This document shows, piece after piece, positions 8,776 to 17,145 of a DNA stretch of 64,000 bases. Position 1 is the stretch's first letter; each line of letters opens with the position of its first letter. Under the pieces are notes generated by a model that saw only the letters and a list, made by a program, of their open reading frames with translations, did not search any database and was not told the DNA's origin. The translations under genes were made by a program, and so were the position numbers. The DNA is from DASRHY01 sp035650275 (GTDB lineage Bacteria; Actinomycetota; Actinomycetes; Propionibacteriales; Kribbellaceae). Location of the stretch: positions 1-64,000 of the forward strand of contig DASRHY010000305.1 in the NCBI GenBank assembly GCA_035650275.1. Direction: 5' to 3'.

Positions 8776-9864
8776 ATGTCGGGACGCCGCGTAGGGGTGG
8801 AGGAGGAGCTGTTCCTCGCCGATCCGGAGTCAGGGGACCTGCTGCCCGCCTCCACCAGGACGCTGCGGGCCGGGAGCGGCGAGGCGCCGCCGCTGCAGCA
8901 GGAGCTGTTCCTGGAGCAGATCGAGACCGCCACCAAGCCCTGCACCACGCTGAGCGAGCTCGACGCGGAGCTGCGCGAAGGGCGGCGCCGCGCCGCCACG
9001 GACGCCGAGACCGCCGGTGCGGCCATCGCCGCCGTGGCCACCCCGGTGCAGGTGGTCGACGCGATGATGACGCAGAAGCGCCGCTACCAGCGGATGGCGG
9101 AGCACCACGGCGTCACCGCCCGCGAGAACCTCATCTGCGGTACGCACGTGCACGTCGAGACCGCCGACGAGGACGAGGCCGTCACCGCGCTGGACCGGAT
9201 CCGCCCGTGGCTCCCGGTGCTGCTCGCGGTCAGCGCCAACTCGCCGTACTGGCACGGGTCGGACAGCGGCTACGCCAGCTTCCGCGCGCAGGTGGTGTCG
9301 CGCTGGCCGTCGGCCGGTCCGACCGAGCCGTTCGGCACCGCGGCGGCGTACCACCGTGCCGTCGGGGAGCTGATCCGCACCACCGCCGCGCTGGACGTCG
9401 GGATGATCTACTTCGACGCCCGGCTGGCGGCGCGCTACCCGACGCTGGAGATCCGCATCGCCGACGTCTGCGCGGAGACCGACGACACCGTGCTGATCGC
9501 GGCGCTGGCTCGCGCGCTGGTCGAGACCACGGTGCGGGAAACCGCGGACGCGCCGGCCTGGCGGGCCGAGCTGCTACGGGCGGCCGGCTGGCAGGCGAGC
9601 CGCTGGGGGCTGAGCCGGGACCTGGTGCACCCGGTACGACGCGAGCCGCGGCCCGCCGCCGAGGTTCTCGACGCCCTGCTCGAGTACGTCGGGCCGGCGC
9701 TGGACCGGGCCGGCGACACCGGCACCGTACAGGCGGTGCTGGACGACCTGCGGATCCGCGGCACCGGCTCGGTCCGGCAGCGCGCGGTGTTCGCGCGCCG
9801 GTCCAGCGCGGCGGACGTCGTCCTCGACGCGATCGAGCGGACCCGCGCGACGTACGACCGCTGA
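8776..9864 (+). CDS. YbdK-type carboxylate-amine ligase (GCS2 family)
   Basis: A 362-residue protein of the glutamate-cysteine ligase 2 family. It starts with the family hallmark VGVEEELFL and contains ENLICGTHVHVE, LLAVSANSPYW and the substrate-binding region LEIRIADVCAET. These proteins ligate a carboxylate, usually glutamate, to an amine with ATP; the YbdK subgroup has weak gamma-glutamylcysteine ligase activity in Escherichia coli. Here mycothiol rather than glutathione would be the expected main thiol, so the physiological product is open. ATG 8776 is preceded by AGGGAGG at good spacing. It converges on the CYTH-CHAD gene, with stops 14 bases apart. Confidence 0.88.
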   Translation: MSGRRVGVEEELFLADPESGDLLPASTRTLRAGSGEAPPLQQELFLEQIETATKPCTTLSELDAELREGRRRAATDAETAGAAIAAVATPVQVVDAMMTQKRRYQRMAEHHGVTARENLICGTHVHVETADEDEAVTALDRIRPWLPVLLAVSANSPYWHGSDSGYASFRAQVVSRWPSAGPTEPFGTAAAYHRAVGELIRTTAALDVGMIYFDARLAARYPTLEIRIADVCAETDDTVLIAALARALVETTVRETADAPAWRAELLRAAGWQASRWGLSRDLVHPVRREPRPAAEVLDALLEYVGPALDRAGDTGTVQAVLDDLRIRGTGSVRQRAVFARRSSAADVVLDAIERTRATYDR

Positions 9865-9878
9865 GCTCAGTCCCGGGA

Positions 9879-11393
9879 TCAGCGCTTCATCCAGGGTTTC
9901 GGGTAGCGCCGGGCCTGCTTCGCCCAGGCATCGCCGAAGCGCCGCCGCTGCTCGTCTGCGCGGGTCTGCTCAAGCGCATGCAGCCGGCCGAAGCTGAACG
10001 CGTTGCCGCCGGACTGCTGGACCTGGACGGCGAGCTCGCGCAGCGCCGGCTGGAACACCACGGCGTCGTGGTGCCTGCCGAGGATCTGCTGCAGCTTCTT
10101 CGTCCGGGACCGGAGCCGGTCCGCCCGGCCGCCGAGCACCGGTTCCGCGGACTCCGCGGCGTACCGGACCCGCTTGGTCGCCTTCCGCGCCTCGTGCAGC
10201 AGCGCGTCCTGGTCGGCGGCCGGAGCCTGCTCGGCGGCCCGCACTGCCCGGCGCAGCCGCCGCCACTCGTGCCGGAGCAGGCCCGGCAGCACCTTGTGCG
10301 CGGGGCGGTCCGCATCGGTAAGCGGGGGGTTCGCGACCAGGTCATCGAGCTTGTCGAGCAGTCGGAAGTACCGCTCGTCGTCCAGCGCCTCGACGGCCCG
10401 GCGGTGCGCGTCGCGGTACTCGCCGCGGTACCGCACGTCGACGGTCCGCCGTACCCGGCCCATCACCAGCTCCGGGGGCTCGTCGTCGATCCGCCCGAGC
10501 AGGTGGTCGCGGAGCACTTCGACGTCCCGGGCCGGGCCGAGCTGCTGTCCGAGCCAGCGGGCCTCGTCGCGGATCGGGTCGGTGACCGTACGGTCGAGCA
10601 CCGGCCGGTACGTCGCCAGCGCGGACCGGATCCGCCGCAGTGCGACCCGGGCTCTGTGCACCGCGTCCGGCGCGTCCCGGCGGACGTCCGGGTCGCGCTG
10701 CTTCAGCTCGTCGACCTGCTCGGCGAGGTACGCGACGAGCAGGCTGCCGGCCGTCGGCACAGCCGGCAGCGGCCCCGGTCCGGGCCTGCGGACCCGGTCA
10801 CCGAGTGCACGAGCCAGCTTCGATGGTCCGCCGGCCGGCTGCGCCCCGGTGTCCAGCAGCGCCGCCTCGATCACGTCGAGCAGGCCCGGCTCGCCGTCCA
10901 CGATCTCGGCCTCCCACTCGCGCCAGGTCTGCTCCGGAGCGCCGTCGGCGGCCTGCGCGGTGACCCGGTCGTCACTGATCTCGGCCAGCACGGAGCCGTC
11001 CGGACCGTGCAGCAGGTGGACCTCCCGGCGGGTCCGCAGCGTCATCACCGGCGCCAGCGCGCGACCGCGGGTGTGCACCCCGACCAGCCGGGCCAGCTGT
11101 ACCGGTACCCGGGTCGCGGACCGGCCGGGCGGGCGTCGTACCTCCAACCGCTCGTCGCCCGTGCCCGGCAGCTTGAGGTGCCAGCCGTCGTCGTGGCCAC
11201 CGGTACGGCGCCGCAGCGTCACCCGCGCGGCGGCCAGAGCCAGGTCGTCGGTGTCGACGTACACCGCGGTGAGCTCGTGCACGACCGGGTCGCCGATCGA
11301 GGCCACACCGGGCAGGTCACCGGCCACCGGCAGCGCCGTCGACCAGTCGACGTCGTACTTACGTTCGATCTCGCGATACTCGTCGGCAGCCAT
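9879..11393 (-). CDS. CYTH and CHAD domain protein
   Basis: A 504-residue two-domain protein. Residues 1-200 form a CYTH (triphosphate tunnel) domain with the EIERKY signature at 8-13 and alternating charged strands (VTLRRRTGG, WHLKLPG). Residues about 215-490 form a CHAD domain, helical and His/Arg-rich, with VHRARVALRRIRSAL and HEARKATKRVRYAAE. CYTH domains hydrolyse or synthesise polyphosphate-type triphosphates and CHAD domains bind inorganic polyphosphate, so a polyphosphate-linked role is likely (family knowledge). The ATG at 11393 follows AGGTATGGCTG-like sequence with a weak ribosome site. The MFS gene ends 38 bases upstream, so the two could be cotranscribed. Confidence 0.9.
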   Translation of the reverse strand: MAADEYREIERKYDVDWSTALPVAGDLPGVASIGDPVVHELTAVYVDTDDLALAAARVTLRRRTGGHDDGWHLKLPGTGDERLEVRRPPGRSATRVPVQLARLVGVHTRGRALAPVMTLRTRREVHLLHGPDGSVLAEISDDRVTAQAADGAPEQTWREWEAEIVDGEPGLLDVIEAALLDTGAQPAGGPSKLARALGDRVRRPGPGPLPAVPTAGSLLVAYLAEQVDELKQRDPDVRRDAPDAVHRARVALRRIRSALATYRPVLDRTVTDPIRDEARWLGQQLGPARDVEVLRDHLLGRIDDEPPELVMGRVRRTVDVRYRGEYRDAHRRAVEALDDERYFRLLDKLDDLVANPPLTDADRPAHKVLPGLLRHEWRRLRRAVRAAEQAPAADQDALLHEARKATKRVRYAAESAEPVLGGRADRLRSRTKKLQQILGRHHDAVVFQPALRELAVQVQQSGGNAFSFGRLHALEQTRADEQRRRFGDAWAKQARRYPKPWMKR

Positions 11394-11430
11394 ACCTCGG
11401 TCTATCAGGTCCGCGCCACTGCGTCTGCGG

Positions 11431-13227
11431 TCAGCGTGGCAGACCGAGGCGGTCGGCCAGCCAGTCGACCGGGGCGTGCTCGGCGGCCTTCCGGGCGAGC
11501 CGGGCCGCCCAGCCGGGTAGGTCGCCACGGCGCTCGCTGTCGTCCGCGGCCCGGGACAGCCCGGCGCGGACCGCGCGTTCAAGGTCCGCCCGGGTCAGCG
11601 GCGGGCCGGAGAACCGGGTCCGGGCGTCGAGCGACAGCAGCATCCGCTCCCGCGACACCCCGAGCTCGCAGGCGGCGCCGTTCACCGTCGACAGGGCCAG
11701 CCGCTGGACGGCGGCGTCGGCGCCCTGGCCCGGGTACGGGTCGACCGAGGCGGTACACCCGTCCAGCTCGGCGTACCGGCCGTAGCCGGCCGCACCCGCT
11801 GCGACCTCCGCGGCCAGCACGGCACCGGTGGTCAGCACCAGCGCGGCCACCGCGACGGCCGATGCGGGCCGCGGCGCTACCAGAACCAGACCGGGCCGAC
11901 GCGCGACCAGAACCAGACCGGGCAGCAGTACGGCGAGACCGAGCACCGCTGCGAGACCGAACGCGGGCCGGAACGAGCGGGTCAGCACCGCGGTCACCCG
12001 GTCCGCGAGCACCCGGCCGACCTCCGCCGCGGCCACCGGGTCGTCGACCTCCGCTCCCGCGACCGTGCGCTCCAGGTCCGGCAGCTCACCACGCGGGCCG
12101 GCCGCAAGCTCGTCGCGGACCGCGAGCGCGATCCGCACCTTGTCCTTCACCGGGACCCGGGCGTCCAGCACGGCCGCCGTACCGGCCAGCGTGGACCGCT
12201 CGGTGGCCTGGTCCAGCGACCCGGCCAGGACGGGCGCGATCAGCACCAGCCCGAGCACCAGCCCCGCGTGGCGGGCGCCGACCGCGAGCGAGCCGTCCCG
12301 CACGCCGCCGTCCGGCCCGACCGCCGCGCCGTCCAGTACGGCGGCCAGCAGCCCGAGCCCGCAGCCGCACAGCGCGAGCGCGGTACCGGCCCAGGCCACC
12401 TGCGGGCCGGGCACCAGTGCGAGCAACCCGAGACCACCGGCCAGCAGCAGCGCACCACCGATGACCGACAGCGCCGGGGCCACCCGGGTCGCGAGCGGAC
12501 GGACCAGCAGCATCCCGGCCGGCAGCAGCGTGACCACCCCGGCCGCGGCGAGCGGGCTGAACCGCCAGACCTCGATCACCAGCAGCACTCCGAGGAACAG
12601 CACCCCGACCAGCGCCGCGGACAAGAACAGCAGCGCGACCAGCGGCACCGGTACCGGCCGCCGTCCGGGCCGCGGCGCGGTCGCCCGGCGCGCCCGCGCC
12701 TCCGCGAACACCGCCACCGCGGCCAGCGCCACCGGCACCTGGACGAGGAAGATCACCCGCCAGTCGAACAGCTGGGTCAGCAGGCCGCCGACCGCCGGCC
12801 CGACCGCCAGCCCGATCGTTGCCGCGAGCCCCCACTGGGCGCGGCCGCGACGGGCGCCGCGCAGCGCGGCCAGTACCGGCAGCGCCCCCGCAAGCAGCAG
12901 CGCCGCCCCGGCCCCCTGCAGGCAGCGCGCGACGACCAGCGTGGCCAGTGACGGCGCGACACCGCAGCCGATGCTCGCGCAGGCGAAGAGCGCCAGGCCG
13001 GTCACGGTCACCGCGGCCGGCCGGAGCCGCCTGTGCAGCGTCGCCAGCGCGACCGCGGCCAGCGCGACCACCAGCGCGTACGCGGTCAGCACCCAGGACG
13101 CCCCGACGATCGAGGTGCCGAACTCGCCGTACATCGGCGGCAGCGCCAGCACCACCACCGACGCGTCGGCGAAGGCCAGCCCGACCGCGATCACCAGCAG
13201 CCACCCGAGCAGGTCGCGGCGCCCCAT
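11431..13227 (-). CDS. MFS efflux transporter with a C-terminal extracytoplasmic extension
   Basis: A 598-residue major facilitator with about 13-14 hydrophobic segments, resembling the drug:H+ antiporter-2 group. The second-helix motif sits in RCLQGAGAALLLAGALP and the fifth-helix motif in GLAVGPAVGGLLTQLFDWRVIF. After residue about 480 an unusual soluble tail of roughly 115 residues follows the last helix (from GYGRYAELDGC), containing two Cys. A large polar loop lies between helices near residues 340-430. Substrate unknown. ATG 13227 is preceded by GGATGAGGCG; GTG 13239 is an alternative. It follows folE by 53 bases on the same strand. Confidence 0.82.
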   Translation of the reverse strand: MGRRDLLGWLLVIAVGLAFADASVVVLALPPMYGEFGTSIVGASWVLTAYALVVALAAVALATLHRRLRPAAVTVTGLALFACASIGCGVAPSLATLVVARCLQGAGAALLLAGALPVLAALRGARRGRAQWGLAATIGLAVGPAVGGLLTQLFDWRVIFLVQVPVALAAVAVFAEARARRATAPRPGRRPVPVPLVALLFLSAALVGVLFLGVLLVIEVWRFSPLAAAGVVTLLPAGMLLVRPLATRVAPALSVIGGALLLAGGLGLLALVPGPQVAWAGTALALCGCGLGLLAAVLDGAAVGPDGGVRDGSLAVGARHAGLVLGLVLIAPVLAGSLDQATERSTLAGTAAVLDARVPVKDKVRIALAVRDELAAGPRGELPDLERTVAGAEVDDPVAAAEVGRVLADRVTAVLTRSFRPAFGLAAVLGLAVLLPGLVLVARRPGLVLVAPRPASAVAVAALVLTTGAVLAAEVAAGAAGYGRYAELDGCTASVDPYPGQGADAAVQRLALSTVNGAACELGVSRERMLLSLDARTRFSGPPLTRADLERAVRAGLSRAADDSERRGDLPGWAARLARKAAEHAPVDWLADRLGLPR

Positions 13228-13280
13228 CGCCTCATCCACCGAGCCAGTGTCCCCGATGAGTGGGGCTATCCAGGGTCTGG

Positions 13281-13862
13281 CTAGCGCGGGATACCGGTGA
13301 GGGTGAGGAACTCCTGGCGCGAGCGCGGGTCGTCGCGCAGCGAGCCGAGCAGGGTCGACGTGACCGTGTCGGAGCCGACGGCCTGGACGCCGCGCACCGT
13401 CATGCAGGTGTGCTCGGCGACGATCACCACGCCGACACCCTTCGGGTTCAGGTGCTCGCACAACCAGTCCGCGATCTGTTTGGTCATCCGCTCCTGCACC
13501 TGCGGGCGGCAGGCGAAGTGCTCGACGATCCGGGCCAGCTTGGACAGCCCGAGGATCCGCTCCCCGGGCAGGTAGCCGACGTGCGCGACACCGACGAACG
13601 GCAGCAGGTGGTGCTCGCACACGGACCGGACCGGGACCGCGCGGGCGAGCACCAGCTCGTCGTAATCCTCGTCGTTCGGGAAGGTCGTGAGGTCGAACGG
13701 CCGGGGCGAGAACAGCTCGGTGTAGGCGCGGGCCATCCGCGCCGGCGTCCCGCGCAGACTTTCCGAGTCCAGCGAGACGCCGAGCGCACGCAGGAACTCC
13801 TCCGCGGCCTTCTCCGCCGCAGGCAGGTCAGGCGTCAGGTCCGGCTCGTGCGTCACCCGCAC
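13281..13862 (-). CDS. folE: GTP cyclohydrolase I
   Basis: A 193-residue GTP cyclohydrolase I, opening the path from GTP to dihydroneopterin triphosphate for folate or other pterins. The zinc ligands Cys82 and His85 (SVCEHHLLPF) and Cys153 (EHTCMTVRGVQ) are all present. The substrate loop GYLPGERILGLSKLARIV and the C-terminal LLGSLRDDPRSRQEFL are canonical, and length is normal. The start is probably GTG 13862, two bases after the upstream stop (TGACCGTG); GTG 13856 is also possible. It follows two small membrane-protein genes instead of the usual fol cluster, and no folP, folB or folK is seen here, so this may be a second or specialised copy. Confidence 0.93.
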   Translation of the reverse strand: MRVTHEPDLTPDLPAAEKAAEEFLRALGVSLDSESLRGTPARMARAYTELFSPRPFDLTTFPNDEDYDELVLARAVPVRSVCEHHLLPFVGVAHVGYLPGERILGLSKLARIVEHFACRPQVQERMTKQIADWLCEHLNPKGVGVVIVAEHTCMTVRGVQAVGSDTVTSTLLGSLRDDPRSRQEFLTLTGIPR

Positions 13863-13864
13863 GG

Positions 13865-14305
13865 TCAGCTGCCGCCGACGCCGAGCGCGGTGAGCAGCAC
13901 CAGCACCACGGTGGTGACGGCGAACAGGCCGTGGCCGGCGACGACGGCGACCGGGAAGTGCCGCTCGGCCGGGACACCGGGCGCGCTGCCGGCCGTGTCC
14001 GCCGCGGCGACGACCGCGCTCGAGCGGTATGTAGGCAACCAACGGGCGAGCATCCCGAACCCGAGCAGGGCCACCGGCAGCAGCACGACGAATGCCGCCC
14101 AGGCCAGCGCCTCGTTGTCGGCGGCAACGTAGATGATCCAGAGCACCAGCCCGATCGCCGCCAGCGCGAAGTGCCCGAAGATCAGGCCGGGCGGGAACTT
14201 GCTCGACCGCGGCGGACGGTTGCCGCCACGCGAGATCCAGATGCCCAGCATGACGATGCCGCCGACGGCGGTGACCAGCCAGGTGATCAGTGCCGCGATT
14301 TCCAT
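13865..14305 (-). CDS. Four-helix membrane protein, unknown function
   Basis: A 146-residue membrane protein with hydrophobic helices near residues 4-24, 45-62, 68-90 and 122-142. His45 (IFGHFALAAIG) and His124 (VAGHGLFAV) lie in or near membrane segments and could bind haem or metal, which is inference only. The ATG at 14305 lies three bases past the DUF2231 stop and its own stop lies two bases before folE. The three are therefore almost certainly one transcript, driven from the divergent promoter at 14.82-14.95 kb. Confidence 0.78.
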   Translation of the reverse strand: MEIAALITWLVTAVGGIVMLGIWISRGGNRPPRSSKFPPGLIFGHFALAAIGLVLWIIYVAADNEALAWAAFVVLLPVALLGFGMLARWLPTYRSSAVVAAADTAGSAPGVPAERHFPVAVVAGHGLFAVTTVVLVLLTALGVGGS

Positions 14306-14308
14306 CGT

Positions 14309-14815
14309 TCAACCCTTCCGCTCGTAGCCTTCGGACTGCGTCTGCTCGTCGGCCACCCGTACGCCGTACCGGAACGCCAGCTTGCCGCCGAGGTACCCGG
14401 AGTAGCTCAGCGTCAGGAAGCTCGCCGCCGACAGCACGATCGGCCCGATAGGGACTGCGCCGGACTCGTCCCGCCAGAGGAAGTTCACAACGTACGCTGC
14501 GGTGACCGCGAGGTTCAGGCTCATGTGCAGCAGCCCGGTCCGGAACGCCGGGGTGCCCGGCGGGATCGCGAACAGGTCGAGGAACCCGACCGCCGCCGCG
14601 GCGGCCGCGCCGAGTACCCCGAGCGCGATCAGCCAGCGGGCACCCCGGGCCAGCCCGGCCGGGTCGTCGACGATCCGGGAGGCGATGTCGAAGACCAGTG
14701 CGCAGGCCCACGCGCCGATCGGGATCGTGACCAGGATCGGGTGGTACGGGTGCCCGTACGGACCTGCCAGTACGGCACTGACCGGCCGCTTCGCCTCCAG
14801 TGGCACTCCGGCCAC
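14309..14815 (-). CDS. DUF2231 membrane protein
   Basis: A 168-residue DUF2231 protein. The hallmark YGHPYHPILVTIPIGAWA (residues 20-37) opens the domain, with His22 and His25 before the first helix, and HMSLNL follows later. Four transmembrane helices are predicted. DUF2231 proteins are often near redox genes and may carry haem, but function is unproven. First gene of the three-gene run ending in folE, divergent from a SufR-like regulator. The ATG at 14815 is preceded by GGAGGTGGCTTGTGGCC, a strong but rather distant ribosome site. Confidence 0.85.
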   Translation of the reverse strand: MAGVPLEAKRPVSAVLAGPYGHPYHPILVTIPIGAWACALVFDIASRIVDDPAGLARGARWLIALGVLGAAAAAAVGFLDLFAIPPGTPAFRTGLLHMSLNLAVTAAYVVNFLWRDESGAVPIGPIVLSAASFLTLSYSGYLGGKLAFRYGVRVADEQTQSEGYERKG

Positions 14816-14840
14816 AAGCCACCTCCGAGATCCTCAAATT

Positions 14841-14860
14841 TGACCAACTGATCTTGGTCA
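14841..14860. promoter_or_regulatory. Dyad operator TGACCAA-N6-TTGGTCA
   Basis: A perfect 7-bp inverted repeat with a 6-base spacer lies in the 131-bp gap between the divergent DUF2231 operon and the SufR-like regulator, in a locally AT-rich stretch. Position and symmetry fit the binding site of the adjacent winged-helix regulator, controlling both directions. It is the only strong dyad in the gap. Confidence 0.65.
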
Positions 14861-14946
14861 TATTCGCGGCCTGCGGTCAAGGGCTGGACTCGTTCTGGAT
14901 ATTCGGACATCGCTGTTGGCGATTTGAGCGCGGTACGGTAGGGTCC

Positions 14947-15651
14947 GTGACCCCGCACTCGCCGATCTCGGCCATCGCGACGCTGGACGACGACCTGCGC
15001 CGTGGCATGTACCAGTTCATCCGGCGCGCGGGCCGTGCGGTGACCCGGGACGAGGCGGCCGAGGCGGTCGGGATCTCGCGCAAGCTGGCCGCGTTCCACC
15101 TGGACAAGCTGGTCGACGCCGGGCTGCTGGTCGCGGACCTCGGGACGCCGCCGGCGGTACGCCGGGCCGGCCGCCGCCCGAAGACGTACCTGCCGGCGCC
15201 CGGTACCGACCTGCAGGTGAGCATCCCGCCGCGGCGACACGGCCTGCTCGCCGAGCTGCTGCTCGAGGCGGTGGGCACCGAGCAGCAGGGCGAGTCTCCG
15301 CGCGCCGCGGCCGTCCGTGCCGCCCGCGAGCACGGCGAACGACTCGGCGCCGACGGCCGCCGTCGTACCCGCGGGCGCATCGGCGCCGAGCGGGCACTGA
15401 CCCTGGCGAGCACGGTCCTGGAGGAGAACGACTTCGAGCCGGTACGACGCGACGCGGGCCGGGTCCGGCTGCGCAGCTGCCCGTTCCACCCGCTGGCCGC
15501 GAAGGACACCGAGCTGGTCTGCGGGATGAACCACGCGCTGCTCGAGGGCCTCGTCAGCGGGCTCGGCACGTCAGCGGTCGAGGCGGTGCTCGACCCGGCC
15601 GGCGGCGAGTGCTGCGTCGAGCTCCGGGCACGGACCAGGCCGGCACGATGA
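14947..15651 (+). CDS. SufR-like winged-helix regulator with cysteine cluster
   Basis: A 234-residue regulator. Residues 15-65 form an ArsR/MarR-type winged helix (RDEAAEAVGISRKLAAFHLDKLVDAG). The C-terminal half carries Cys178 (RSCPFHP), Cys192 (LVCGMNHALLEGL) and Cys222-Cys223 (GGECCVEL), the spacing seen in SufR-type repressors that hold an iron-sulphur cluster. It is therefore a likely redox or nitric-oxide sensor (inference from the family). The start is GTG 14947. It diverges from the DUF2231-membrane protein-folE run across the dyad at 14841, its probable operator, and converges with the SDR gene. Confidence 0.82.
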   Translation: MTPHSPISAIATLDDDLRRGMYQFIRRAGRAVTRDEAAEAVGISRKLAAFHLDKLVDAGLLVADLGTPPAVRRAGRRPKTYLPAPGTDLQVSIPPRRHGLLAELLLEAVGTEQQGESPRAAAVRAAREHGERLGADGRRRTRGRIGAERALTLASTVLEENDFEPVRRDAGRVRLRSCPFHPLAAKDTELVCGMNHALLEGLVSGLGTSAVEAVLDPAGGECCVELRARTRPAR

Positions 15652-15688
15652 ACCCGCTGCTGCGGATGGTCGACGCCGTCCGGCACCG

Positions 15689-16471
15689 TCACCGGCGTAC
15701 GTTCTGGTACTTCTCGCTGACGTAGTCGCGCCAGGCGATGCTGCCCGTCGGCGTCGCGTCCGTGGTCAGCGCGCCGCTGCGGAACGCCTTGCCGAGCCGG
15801 CCCGGCACCCGCAGCGGGAGCACCGGCCGGCGCATCCCGCGGGCCCGCAGCCACGGCCCGATCACGTCGCGGGCGGACAGCACCTCGGGCCCGCCGAAGT
15901 ACTCCACCGCGCCGCTCGGACCGGCCTCGAGCCGCGCCCGCAGGAACGCGGCGACGTCACGAACGTCGACCGGCTGGGCCGTGATCGCGTTGTCGGTCAG
16001 CACGACACCGGCCCGCGCCATCGCTCGCAGCGCCCGGTCGACGAACGCGTGGAACTGCGCCGCGCGCACGATCGACCACGGCACCCCGCCGGTGCTGAGG
16101 AGCTGTTCGGCGCGGATCTTGGTGCCGAAGTACCCCCACGGCACCTGGTCGGCGCCGAGGATGGAGGTGTAGAGCACGTGCCCGACACCGGCCTCCCGCG
16201 CCGACGCAAGCAACCGTCGGGTGCCGTCGATCTCCACCCGGTCGGTGTAGCCGCGCCGGTACGGCGCCGCTGCCAGGTGCACGATCGCACCGACGTCCGC
16301 GACCGCGTCCGCCAGTCCCGCACCCGTGGTCAGGTCCAGCACCACCCAGTCGTCACCGTCGCGGGGGCGGCGGCTGGCCGCCCGCACCATGAACCCGCGA
16401 CCGCGCAGCTCCGCGACCATCGCCGTACCCAGCATCCCGGTCGCACCAGTGACCAGTACCCGTTGGTCCAT
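15689..16471 (-). CDS. NAD(P)-dependent epimerase/NmrA-type oxidoreductase
   Basis: A 260-residue extended-SDR/NmrA-like protein. The Rossmann nucleotide loop TGATGMLG is at residues 8-15, followed by LDLTTG and VHLAAAPYR. No full YxxxK pair is obvious except YFGTK, where Tyr and Lys are positioned as in atypical SDRs. Such proteins are one of the three classes (carboxymuconolactone decarboxylase, oxidoreductase, epimerase) that ECF41 sigma factors typically control. A TGTCACA promoter motif lies 22 bases before the ATG at 16471, so the transcript may be leaderless. It follows the truncated ECF41-type sigma gene. Confidence 0.88.
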   Translation of the reverse strand: MDQRVLVTGATGMLGTAMVAELRGRGFMVRAASRRPRDGDDWVVLDLTTGAGLADAVADVGAIVHLAAAPYRRGYTDRVEIDGTRRLLASAREAGVGHVLYTSILGADQVPWGYFGTKIRAEQLLSTGGVPWSIVRAAQFHAFVDRALRAMARAGVVLTDNAITAQPVDVRDVAAFLRARLEAGPSGAVEYFGGPEVLSARDVIGPWLRARGMRRPVLPLRVPGRLGKAFRSGALTTDATPTGSIAWRDYVSEKYQNVRR

Positions 16472-16480
16472 GCCCTTGCG

Positions 16481-16507
16481 GACACCGGGTGGCGGCCGGA
16501 TGTGACA
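16481..16507 (-). promoter_or_regulatory. ECF41-type promoter of the SDR gene
   Basis: On the minus strand, TGTCACA (16507-16501) is followed by 16 bases and TGTC (16484-16481). The published ECF41 signature is TGTCACA-N16-CGTC, so this differs by one base in the -10. The SDR ATG at 16471 starts about where transcription would, implying a leaderless message. Confidence 0.6.
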
Positions 16508-17101
16508 TCAGCCGATCCGGGCCAGCTTGCGCCGGTCGCCCACGACGCAGACCTCCGCGACCCGGTCCTGCTCCAGCGTCAGCCCCACCACGGTGCACAG
16601 CTCGCCGTCGCGGAACATCAGCAGCCCCGGCCAGTCGTTCGCGACCGACACCCGCAGCTCCGTCGTACCGACCAGGCCGACCAGCAGCCGCGCCACCGCG
16701 TCCCGGCGGAGCAGCCGGCGAGCACCTCCACCGCGGTCGTCGCTGCGTACTACCACGTCCGGATGCAGACGCTCCAGCACCGCGTCGACGTCCCGCGCCG
16801 CTGCGGCTACGGCGACCGCGTCGACTGTACGGCGCTCCGCCGCGGCCACCGGGCTGAACCGTGGCGCCCGCGCGACGGCCTGGAGCTTGGCCCGGTCCGC
16901 GAGCCGCCGGCAGGCGGCCGGGGTCCGGTACAGCAGCCCGGCCACCTCGCCGACGCTGAGCCCGAAGACCTCGCGCAGCACGAACACCGTCCGCGCGTCC
17001 GGGTCCAGCGACTCCAGCGCCACCAGCAGAGCGAGACCCACCGACTCGTCCAGCGTCACTCGCTCCGCCGGATCCCCACTCATCGCAGCAGCACGGTCCA
17101 T
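16508..17101 (-). CDS. ECF41-type sigma factor lacking region 2 (region 4 plus SnoaL-like domain)
   Basis: A 197-residue remnant of an ECF41 sigma factor. Residues 15-80 are a good sigma region 4 (RVTLDESVGLALLVALESL, then EVAGLLYRTPAACRRLADRAK). Residues 90-197 form the SnoaL-like C-terminal extension that marks this group. The roughly 90-residue region 2, which binds core RNA polymerase and melts the -10, is absent. Only MDRAAAM precedes region 4 and just 44 bases separate the start from the next gene. The promoter, AGGAG and ATG 17101 look original, so an in-frame internal deletion is the simplest explanation. It cannot act as a normal sigma; it might bind DNA, titrate a partner or be dead. 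ATG 17083 is an alternative start. Confidence 0.78.
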   Translation of the reverse strand: MDRAAAMSGDPAERVTLDESVGLALLVALESLDPDARTVFVLREVFGLSVGEVAGLLYRTPAACRRLADRAKLQAVARAPRFSPVAAAERRTVDAVAVAAAARDVDAVLERLHPDVVVRSDDRGGGARRLLRRDAVARLLVGLVGTTELRVSVANDWPGLLMFRDGELCTVVGLTLEQDRVAEVCVVGDRRKLARIG

Positions 17102-17109
17102 GCTCCTAG

Positions 17110-17137
17110 GACGAACCGGACACCCCCGGATGTGACA
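17110..17137 (-). promoter_or_regulatory. ECF41-type promoter of the truncated sigma gene
   Basis: TGTCACA (17137-17131, minus strand) is followed by 17 bases and CGTC (17113-17110), one base longer than the ECF41 consensus spacing. It lies nine bases from ATG 17101, suggesting autoregulation of the ancestral full-length factor. Confidence 0.55.
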
Positions 17138-17145
17138 TGCAGCAC

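Noticed and set aside
8706..12464. Plus-strand open frame of over 1200 codons spanning YbdK, CYTH-CHAD and part of the MFS gene
   Set aside because: It crosses the real genes on both strands, is extremely Arg/Pro-rich and shares no motif with any family.
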